Shown here piece by piece: positions 21,180 through 30,312 of a stretch of 64,000 nucleotides of DNA; position 1 is the first letter of the stretch; the number at the start of each line of letters is the position of its first letter. The stretch is from contig JASXTE010000187.1 of assembly GCA_030280995.1 (NCBI GenBank), positions 1 to 64,000 of the forward strand, read 5' to 3'. Origin of the DNA: Hemileia vastatrix (taxonomy: Eukaryota; Basidiomycota; Pucciniomycetes; Pucciniales; Zaghouaniaceae). The translations under genes were made by a program, and so were the position numbers. The notes under the pieces are model-generated. The model did not search any database, had not been told where the DNA came from, and was given only the letters and a program-made list of their open reading frames with translations.

Positions 21180-23336
21180 CTATCGGTTCTGTCGAGGCTT
21201 CCTCCAGCTACCTCGCTCTCTGCTATCCAACTCGTCCTCTTCAGCTTCAGTGTCGACTATTATGGTACTTCTCTTCTGTTGATTGGGTTTGCGCTTGAAG
21301 CCGCTCTCTTCAAAAGTCTTGTCAACTCTGACATCGGCAGTGACCATGTCTGACTTTTGATCTTGAAGTGAATTTCTAGAGGTCAACGAGAGGTTTCGAT
21401 TTCTACCATCAGCACTTCCGTTTGAAAAAGTGGATAGGCTCTTCATTCGGTAGCCTTCAGTGGAGTGCTCTTCCCTTGCATCTGGTTCTTCGGATTCGGA
21501 ATCCAGTCTTCTTCTGTCGTAACCTTGAATTGGTTCCTTGAAGTTGGGAATGGAATCGTTGAAAGCTGGAGATTTGATGATCATATTGGTTCCAGCTGCT
21601 CTTCTCGATTGCCACCCTAGTAGAGCTGGTTCGAAGAGGCTCGACGTAATCAACCACCAACAGGGAAAGCCAGCTGCTACCGTCACCCAACCGAAGAAAA
21701 CTAGCAAGACTCCAATGCCATGGCCGATTTCCTCTGGACCTTGGACTGCCTGTGGATAGATAGAGAAGGCAGAATATCCGGTGATCCCAGAGAACAGGAG
21801 AGCTGAGACACAGATGCATGCACTGAGACTCTGGACTAGTTTCAAAGCAGAGCTGTTGGGGAAAAGTGTAGATGAAGATGAAATTGAGTAAGAGGTTGGG
21901 AAAGCAAGTCAGAGACAGACCTCGAGTGTTCCAGTGCTCAAGTGCTCTCTTCCTCTCTCCGAAAACTCACTGTAGCACAAGACGTCTGGTCCTACCTCTC
22001 AAAGGAGTAGAATGAGCATCTTCTGGCATCTGAACTCGAGGGAAGTAGTAGACGGAGCTCGACCAGATTTTGGCCTCGATGGCGTTCTCGTCGTTGGCTA
22101 AGAACTCGGCGTTGTATCTTAAATGATGTTGAATGATCTTCCTAAGGCTGCAGAGAGTGAAATAGATAGAGAAAAAGGCGATCATGCAATTTGGAAAGGT
22201 CAGTGAATGGCGATTAGGACAAGCACGGATTGACGATAGAGAGAGAGAGTCAGGTGGCAAATCTAGATGAGACGCATGACTGTTTACAAAGATCTCGTTT
22301 TTTCATTCAGCTACTCACTAGAATCCAACCGCTGCTAACAAAATAGTCAATAGCACAGCAAAGCAGAAGAAATAAGTATACCCTTGAGCCATTCTATGGT
22401 AAGCGTAAGCTCCATCTTGGAAGACCTTGGCGGCTTGGTTGATTTGGTCAATTGTTGGCATCGAGTTTGGGTCTTGATTTCGCAATTCTGCTTCGAAACG
22501 GAAGAACTGGTGAGAAGCGGACCTTTGTGAGAAGCCGTGAAGACAAGTGAAGACTACTGTGATTGCGCAGAAGACTGTTGGGATTGCAAAAAAGCCGAAG
22601 TTCAAAACGGAAGCTCGAATCGAACCACCTCCTCGAATCCCAAAAGGACAAGAAAGGAATAGACCCCAGATCCCATTCCAAACTCCTCTGCAAAAGATTC
22701 AAGATGGGGGGAAAAAGGGAACAAAAACCGGAGGAGCAAGACGTCGTCAGAATCGTTAGTAGAGTAGGACTCGAAGTCTGTGGAGGTCTTGAGACTCACG
22801 TTAGTAGTGGAATCCCTAAAATGAGGCAAGAGAAGCCAAAATCTGTGCTGGCAAGTCTTCCATTACTTCGAGCAACTGTCAATGAGAAAGAAAGCAAAAG
22901 AAGAAAGGAGAAGAGAGTGAAGAGATGCAAGATTAGCTGAGTTCGATCTCAATCTGATCCATGTTCTTCCGCGCTCTTTCTCTTTTCACTCACCCATGCA
23001 CCAGCTCATGATGAGCAAGCCAATGGCATAGAGACCTTCTATAATGACAAAGGAACTGGTTGGTGAGACCACCAAGAGATTTCCACTGTCACTTCCTTGA
23101 AGCCTGAAGAGCCAAAAGGTTCGGCTCTTGAAGATCTTGACGTACATGACAGCTATGGCACTGACAACCAAGCCTCCTAGTAGAATGGTGACTGCTACGA
23201 GGTTGGGTACCACCCATCCTGGTAGAACGACTCTAAAGTACGAAGAGAGGAATTCCGTCAATTCTGAAGTGGTTGCATTCTGAGGTAGAGTTGCCTTGAA
23301 GTGAGAGAGCGGAAGAGGAGCGTATTGAGCAAACAT
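21180..23336 (-). CDS. Seven-pass membrane protein of unknown function
   Basis: Exons 22994-23336, 22800-22875, 22319-22687, 21971-22147 and 21180-21852 give 545 residues. Hydrophobic segments, in order: PNLVAVTILLGGLVVSAIAV, FVIIEGLYAIGLLIMSW, FSCLILGIPLLT, NFGFFAIPTVFCAITVVFTC, TYFFCFAVLLTILLAAVGF, LSACICVSALLFSGITG and GIGVLLVFFGWVTVAAGFPC. That is seven likely helices with an acidic N-terminal loop and a polar C-terminal tail of about 140 residues rich in Ser/Arg/Asp. The layout is receptor-like, but no signature of a named GPCR class is visible. An amphipathic stretch (DQINQAAKVFQDGAYAYHR) precedes helix 5. The frame across the exon 4-5 junction depends on a short T run near 21840. Function unknown. 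Confidence 0.7.
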
Positions 23337-24319
23337 GGTTCTTCCCCTCCGGCTAATCTTGAATCTTTGTCGTTACTCTTCGAACTCTCTTCTTCTTCTT
23401 CTTGGAGAGAAACAGTTCTTGATGAGAGAGAAAAGATAGATAGAGAGAGTGTGTGTGTGGATGTGTGGGGAAAGAGAAGAGAACAGAAAAAAAGTACAAA
23501 GTCGAAAGAGAAATGGGATTGCGAAGTGAAATCAGCTTGAAAGCGCGGTTTGAACTATCGTTGAGCCGTGAGTGTGATATAGCCACTTTAGCAGAGGTTT
23601 CATCTCTTCTGATCGTCTCACCAGGAGCCACTCGTGGTTTCATTTGACACTTTCTCTCGTTTTTTAGTTCGGTTTCAATGAAAATAGGATCGTCGTCGAT
23701 CTCCCAAACAAATCAAAATCTAGGGCGGAAATGACAGGTGGTGTCACTGGTGACAGCGTGATGCGTCGGGAGAGCTCATCTCCCCCTTAACTCCTCTGAC
23801 ATCATTGGAAGAAGGAAACGCCCTCAAAGCCCTTCTTGTTCGCCACTTGCTTACGATAGCAAACAGATTCTGAACCTGCAACGAACGAATTCAACAATAT
23901 CTTGTTTCGTATCTTGTTTCGTATCTCTGCCTGCTGGGAGCTCGGCACTGGAGAGACCGTTGTAAATGAACCGCTCAAACGCTTTGGGGTAAATATTGAA
24001 CAGATCGTCAGACGTAGGCGAGAGATATATTTAGGCGACCGAATTGAGGGTACATAGAGCCTCGGTCGGGTGTTGATAGAGGCCTTGAGAATGAGGTGAA
24101 AGCTATGAAAGGTAGAGTAATGTGGGAATCGAGAAAGGCGGTTACTTTTTTCTGTACTAAGGGAACGGTTTTGAAATTGTCTTTTTGGGGAAGATATGTA
24201 ATTGCATGCTATGAGAGGGGATCAAGTTGAAAGGGAAATGCAGAGAGCGATTTGCCACCACCGAGGACGAACAGTTCTTCTTTGGATTGGGATAGGATTC
24301 TTCCACCTTCGTCGTTTCC
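23337..24319. other. Intergenic 1 kb, no gene seen
   Basis: Upstream flank of the seven-pass protein, with TC- and GT-rich tracts near 23390-23465, and 3' flank of the next minus-strand gene. No supported reading frame. Confidence 0.5.
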
Positions 24320-26315
24320 TCAATCCCAAACCAAAGCTCCATTCTGGTTCACACTAGCCTTTGGACCTCCGCTAGTCTTTGGAGTAGGTTTCGAACCAGA
24401 TCCTTTGGAATAAAACTCCTTGATCCTTTCTCCCTCGACTTCCTTTTTGTGTTTGGCTAATCTCTCTAGACGTTCTTTCTCTTCTGCCTCTTTCTGAGCC
24501 TTCTTGGCTGCCGCCTTTGCTGCATTTTGACGTTGTTTCTTTCATTGAGGGAAGCGCAATCGGTCGAGAGGAAGGAGAATCGAGGCAGAAGAGGATAAGG
24601 GGGGAGAGAGAGAGAGAGACGAAACAGAAAGCAGATCAGCATGCTGGTGGAAGTGCTAGTTCTCAAATTGGAGTCCAATCTGAGTTCAATTTCAATCTTG
24701 ATTCCAATCAGAACAGAAGTGAATCCCTCATTCTCTCTCACCTTCGTAGGTTCCGAATTGACCACATTCTGAGCCACTCTAGCACCTCCATTCGAACTTG
24801 AACTTCCATTCAAGCTTTTTACAGCTCCATTCCCACTCGAAGGAACCTTGAGACTCTTTGCAGCTCCATTCCTTCCCACCGAAGCCCAAGAAGAATCCCC
24901 TCCATCAGGAAGAGCAGAGAAAGGATTGTTAGAGGCATAAGATGACACTCCATTCGATGATGGATTGGTCTTTGAAGTCGATGCAAGAGTTGATTGGAGA
25001 CGTGAACTCTCTGATGATGTTACGAAAGAGAAGGGTGGAAGTGAGAAAGAGGAAGCAATCAATTTTAGCAGCAGAAAGAAAAGACTTCAATGACGAATGA
25101 CTTCGATCCAGAGAAAGAAAATCCTTAGAGATCCTTCCAGTAGCATACTCAAATCTCGGTTCAGATGACGAGAAAACAAGTCTCGAAAATTTCGGAAACA
25201 GTCTCTCATTCTACGATCCCAACTTTCGAACAACTCACTCGAGCCTTGACCTACGCTCTCCCAACCGCCCTGATCCTCTACTGGGAGCTGTTCCCACTCT
25301 TCGTAGTCATTTGGACCGAACCCGTTGCTCTGACTCGTCGTCTCTGGAGCTGTAGCTGGGATACGAGCCACTCTCTCGTAGGTGGTCTCGGCTGAAGGAG
25401 AAATCGAAAAGGACAAAAGGAAGGAGGAGAGGAGGTTTCAGTAAGATCCAATGTTGAGCAGGAGTGGAAAAGTATCACTTTCTCTGAAGCTGTGTAGACA
25501 TTTCTTAGTTTTGAATGAGTGTAAATCGTAGTCTAGGATCGACTGGAAGATGGGGACTGCGAGAGGTAGATAGTGGAGAGAGAGCTTCTTGCTCCCAGAT
25601 CGACAGCTCTTTGTCTTCCAACCGACCCTTCTCGGACTTGTGATTAATTTTCCGAAATCTATCTATTCATCTCCAAAAGCAGTTCGAGAGCTCGGTTGAG
25701 GCAAGGCAACCCAAATTGTCCTTGCACCTCGCAAGGTCCTCCCTTATCTTCTTCTCTAGATTGACAGCATGGCAACCCGACCTAACTTCTGTACTCACGT
25801 TGAATGTCTCTATCGATCATGTCTGCGACTCTTTCTTCTCCCTTTCCAACTTTCTTGCTATTGATTTCCTCTCTTCTCTGATCGTTGGTCTTTGAAGATG
25901 AGCCGTTTGGCTTGTTTGAAGTCGAAGCTTGTTCTTGAGCTGAAGGCATCGAGTTCAAGATTGAAGATCTAGAACTTGGATTCTCTGTGATTGGCTTTGA
26001 GACTGGAATCTCATTTTGACTGGATCCGTGGTCATTGTGAGGTTGAGATTGAATAGAAGTCTCTTTCTTCGAGGAGTTGGTGTTGGTGGATTGAGAACTG
26101 TCCTGAGCTGTCGTCGCTGGTGATTGAATTGATTTCGAGTTTGATTTCTTTTTCTTCTTGTTCGCCCTCTTTGTATTTGATGAATCCACTTTGCTGCCTT
26201 TTGATGAATCGCTCAACGTCGGGGAGGTTGCTGTCGTTGTGGATTGAGTTCGATTGTACAAAGCCAGTGCCAGAATGATGACTAGCGCGGCTAGAATTTG
26301 AGTAATTAGATCCAT
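24320..26315 (-). CDS. N-terminally anchored, disordered membrane protein, unknown function
   Basis: Exons 25799-26315, 25239-25391, 24742-25010 and 24320-24538 give 385 residues. The N-terminus (MDLITQILAALVIILALALY) is a single membrane anchor. A Ser/Thr/Asn-rich low-complexity region with a KKKKK patch follows. Exon 2 holds two short Trp motifs, YEEWEQLP and GGWESVGQG; a third, SSWASVGRNG, lies in exon 3. The C-terminus has a basic coiled-coil-like helix (KQRQNAAKAAAKKAQKEAEE) and ends VNQNGALVWD. The repeated W-E/A-x-V-G pattern with a basic helix recurs in uncharacterised fungal ER or nuclear-membrane proteins, but I cannot name a family. It is divergent from the cyclophilin gene, with 151 bp between the starts. 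Confidence 0.65.
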
Positions 26316-26466
26316 TCTTGATTCAGATTAGCTATCTTGGGTCTTTGAGATTAGAAGAGTCGATAGATAGATAGATGTAGATGATGAGGTTCAGGTTCAG
26401 GAAGTCTCGCAATCTTTCTTCTCTTGTTTCGTCATTCCTTCTCCAACGGCATCTCTCTTGACGACC
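26316..26466. promoter_or_regulatory. Divergent promoter, membrane protein / cyclophilin
   Basis: 151 bp between opposing start codons. It includes a short GATA repeat (26362-26375, gatagatagatagat) and a pyrimidine tract before the cyclophilin start. Confidence 0.5.
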
Positions 26467-27525
26467 ATGACGATTGGCTATCTAGAAATCTACATTGGAG
26501 ATCAAGATTCTTATGATCAACAGCTTCAGCAATACCAGAAATCCTCTCAGTTCTTCGACCAGGTCTCGACCAGGTTTGGTCTTCAAGACACGAGTCTCGA
26601 AGCTCTAGACCAAGAACAACGGGAGTTACTAGAAAGCTCTTCCGTGAGTTGGTTCAAATGTCTTCGTTTAGTTGCTTTTGAGCTCTAGTTCTCTTCTCAG
26701 TCTAGCCGGCAGGCTACTTCCTAGACCCAACAAGTTGACTTCTGACTTTTGTTCTCTTCTTTTTTTCCATTTCTTCCAGCCTCCATTCCCTTTGTCCTTC
26801 ACTCCTCCGACTCCCCTTCATCGTGGGAGACTTTACCTTTCGATATCAGAAGCTTCGGGTCTGTCGAAGACAAAAGAGAACTTCGTCAATCTGTTGACCG
26901 GCTCAAAAGGTTCTTGCAAGTCAGACAAGTCCAAGAAACTTCATTACAAGGATTGTCTCCTCTTCCGAATCGAAAAGGACTTCGTGATTCAGACTGGAGA
27001 TGTTACTAGAAATGATGGTAGTGGAGGTGAAGCTAGTATAGGCAGTGGAGTCATTAAAGCTGAAGCTCATGGACTGTGAGTATATTTTGCGTCGTTCATC
27101 CTCAAAGAATTCTTTCAAGACCTTCGCTTGATTCTTTACTTTACCTAATCTGACTCTTGATCTATCCTCAAAACTTCTCTTTTGTCTTGTTTCATCAACC
27201 CCCTAGAGGTATCAATCCGAAATTCGCCTCTCTCTGCATGGCCAATTCCGGTAGAAAGGATTCAATCACTTCCCAATTCTTCATCGTCATTACGGATTCA
27301 GAACCTCAATTGAAGAAACTTAGTGGTAGGAAATACGTCAATTTCGGTAATGTGATATGCAAAGAGAATGTAGAGGTTGATATTTCAGATGTCAAAGGGA
27401 AGGAGATTGAAGTCGAGAAATGGAAAGAAGAAGGTAGTAAGATTTTAAAAGAATTGATCGAATTGGGATCTGAAAATGGTAATCCTTTGGAAAAAGCTTG
27501 GATTGGCGATTGTGGAACTTTGTAG
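26467..27525 (+). CDS. Divergent cyclophilin-type peptidyl-prolyl isomerase
   Basis: Exons 26467-26643, 26780-27075 and 27207-27525 give 263 residues. The N-terminus (MTIGYLEIYIGDQDS) and a Gln/Glu-rich helix are not cyclophilin-like. From exon 2 the fold is recognisable: RLYLSISEA, the TKENFVNLLTGSKG helix, LHYKDCLLFRIEKDFVIQTGD (equivalent of the FHRxxxxFMxQGGD block) and TRNDGSGGEA. Exon 3 gives SLCMANSGRKDSITSQFFIV and GRKYVNFGNV. The catalytic Arg and Gln positions appear retained, while the second Gly of QGGD is Thr-Gly, and the usual Trp for cyclosporin contact is not seen (EPQLKKL in its place). Activity is possible but the protein is divergent. It may be a scaffold rather than an efficient isomerase. 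Confidence 0.85.
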
Positions 27526-27967
27526 AATGGAAAGACTGTCAACTTTCTATAGGCATCGTTTTCTCGTTGATGTCGAAAGAGCTTGTCAACCTCACTGATT
27601 TTGAGGCTTTCTATAGTCACTTGGTCAAGCTTTAAGAATCAGTTCTGTTATTTCTGTCTTGAGATTACGGTTGATCGCTATTTACAAACCTCGATGCAAT
27701 CAGAGTGGAGATACAAAGACGAAAACGTTCGGGAGAACCGAGAAAGAGATTGTTGCAAATCAAGAAGAGTTCGAAAAGAATAACAGAATGAAGGCTTCTC
27801 TTTTTTTTGCAAGCTGTATTTCTAAATCACATTTCATACTGCTCGTGATTGTTTGATTATCAAGTGTGATGAAAAGGTAGGGGTAGATGCTCAGTCTGTT
27901 CACTCCTAGTCCAAACGAAGAGAATTTTCACCTCATGCATCTTGCCTTTTGACCACTCACTCCAATC
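27526..27967. other. Intergenic upstream of F-box copy 1
   Basis: 3' flank of the cyclophilin gene followed by the promoter of F-box copy 1. Its last 40 bp are conserved with the leader of copy 3 (see separate entry). No gene seen. Confidence 0.5.
27925..27960 (+). promoter_or_regulatory. Conserved leader of F-box copy 1 with upstream ATG
   Basis: The stretch ttttcacctcatgcatctt, followed by gcctt and ccactc, is nearly identical to 37778-37819 in front of copy 3. An upstream ATG at 27935 opens a five-codon reading frame ending TGA at 27952, before the main start at 27968. Conservation between paralogues suggests recent duplication including the promoter, or a retained translational control element. 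Confidence 0.6.
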
Positions 27968-29648
27968 ATGCATCAAGATCAACTCACCGCCGCTGAAATC
28001 GCTATTAAGACCCATACTACTCTAGAGACGATTCCAGAAGATGTGGCTTCGATCATTGCTTCAAACATCCAAAGCTGGGCCGAAATCGAGGGTGATTTGG
28101 ACCAGAGAGACGAGGCAAGAAGGTGAGTGGCTTTGCTTATTCTCTTCTCTTGCTTTGCTTCATCAGCGAATCTGACACTGTATCTGGGCCAACTCTTTGA
28201 AGAGACTCTGCTCTCCGAGCTCTTGCCTTGAGCTCCCGTAGATCCCATGAGTTCTATCTTCCAATCCTTCTTCAACACGTCACTCTCAATGTCAAGTACA
28301 TTGTCTCATTCTACCACTTTTTAAGGAGAAATGAGGCATGCAAAGATTTGATCGAGACAATTTGCTTCACGCAGCTCAAAAGCTTTGTTGCAGACGACCA
28401 GTACAAAGTCGCTTCGCAATTAGACGGTTTATTAGACTCAATCCCAAATCTCGATGGATTCAAAGATGCTGAAACTGCTCCACTCAAGTACGCAAGAGAG
28501 ACCATATCCAAAGTGACCATGCTACTGTATCAGTCCCTTCCTTCTCTCCGTACCTTAATCGTTGAGGTCGAATCAGACACCTTCATCCCACGCAGTTTAG
28601 AGCTTCCATGCCTCTCCAAGTCTCTCACCAAGCTTTTCATTCCATTTGTGGAAAGTTCTACATCTAGACTCAATGCGAAGAACGTAGTATGGCTTTTGGT
28701 ATTTACTTCAATTCAGGAGGGTTCGTTAGGTTTCGAATTGAGCATTAATGACTACAAGTATTTATCGGAATACGCTCAATCTTTTTCTAACCTTTCGAAA
28801 GTCAAGAAGTTGGCTCTCAGGTTTCAATTTGTCTCAGAGAAGTCGGATCGAAGAACTCGGTGGAAGTCTCTGATGGAAATGGAATCTACCGGCGGTTATA
28901 ATAATCAGAAGACAGAGGCAATAGCATTGTTACTTTCCGTCGTCGATCGATTATCATGCTTGGAGGTTAGCCTTGTGAGGGCTCAGGAGGAGCCAAATCC
29001 ACATGATGATACTGAATTAATTCTCAGCTATCTCTACGGGAGCAGGTTTTTGAGTTCACTGAGACACCTTCGTCTCCTCGATTTAGAACTTCCCACCACA
29101 GACCTCGATGTGTCCCTTTCGCTCATCGCCTTCCCAAAATTCAACTGTTTGGAAACACTGGCACTCGATCGTGACTCGCTCTTTCACTTCACCAGATCCA
29201 TCACTAAACTTCCGTTCTGCTTGAAAAGGATCATCATTCACTATTATCAACCTTCGAAGGAACCTGAAGAGTCATTCGAAGAGGATGGCTTTCTGATTCA
29301 AATCATCGAGTCGCACTCTTTGGATCAACTCGAGGAGGTCATCGTTCCCTCTGGTTTGGTCGGTCCAAGAGGAGAGCTGCTGGACGCTGTCAAGTACCCA
29401 GAGCATCACAGGGTATGGAGAGAGAAAAGAATCGAGTTGGAGAAAGCGGCCATCTTTGAGAGCGGGAAGGTTAAATTGAGAACCATGAGTCCTGGTCAGA
29501 TCGGTGAGTAGATTGAGATACGCTCTCTGACTGAGCGATCCCTCTCTCAAGCGCCTCACTGAATCCTCTTGCCCCTCTCTCCGATCCACTTACAGTCACT
29601 TCGGAAAGTCAAACATTCATGTCAACTCATCGCTGGCTGTCTCCTTAG
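27968..29648 (+). CDS. F-box protein, paralogue 1 of a local family
   Basis: Exons 27968-28122, 28203-29503 and 29596-29648 (phases 2 and 1) give 502 residues. Exon 1 encodes the first half of the F-box (TTLETIPEDVASIIASNIQ), exon 2 the second half (SALRALALSSRRSHEFYLP) and a leucine-rich body with LRTLIVEVES, LNAKNVVWLLVF, EKSDRRTRW and NQKTEA. The visible stop at 29509-29511 sits inside a GTGAGTAG donor. A third exon, with acceptor ttacag at 29591-29595, adds 17 codons including QTFMSTHRWLSP. The same terminal exon exists in both paralogues at 35.5 and 37.8 kb. Likely an SCF adaptor; substrate unknown. The reading frame is intact. Confidence 0.8.
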
Positions 29649-30312
29649 AGCTTGGAGAATCTCTGAGGCCTCTTTGTTCAGAAAACTGATTGAAAGCGAA
29701 AACAAACGTTGTAGTCAAAGGAGTTAAGCGAAATCGATGGTGTCTCCCGTCACATTTTGGACTTTGTCTGAGTACCTTTGCCCTTTGGCCCTAAGATCTT
29801 GAGGATTCGCGAACAGCTTCGACTTTGCACGTTTGACTTTGATCAGATCCAGAACCGCAGAAGAGAGAGTGAGAGTCGATGTTCACCTTCTCTCTTCCTC
29901 CCGAACCTACCTCTAGATCATTTCAAGAATTTCATAAATATTTTCAAAAGCAACTTTCTTCGATTCTGAATCTGCTTTTTGTTCCCTTGGATGTTTTCTT
30001 CTGCTCACGTGGGGCTTTGAAGATTCCAACTTTTCAAACTTCAAAGTGATAGAACCAAGAAAGCGCTCATTAAGTCACCACTCTCTGTGAGACCCAACGT
30101 AAGTTCGACTCGACAAAAATCTCTTCCAAAGTGAGCCTTTGACGTAAAGTCACCCATCGAGGAAGCTTGGACTGTCAACGCTTCCATCAATGATATACTC
30201 ATGCGAATGAATCATGCAAGCTGTTTTGCTCGGCAACTCCTTTGAAGTCTTTCTTCGTTGTTCATCTCTCTTCTTCTTCTCCTAACATATACATCTTTCC
30301 ATAATCAAGAGA
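29649..30312. other. Intergenic, no gene seen
   Basis: Between F-box copy 1 and the GNAT gene, both on the plus strand. Short frames near 29.8 kb lack coding features. The last 60 bp are a pyrimidine-rich leader. Confidence 0.5.
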
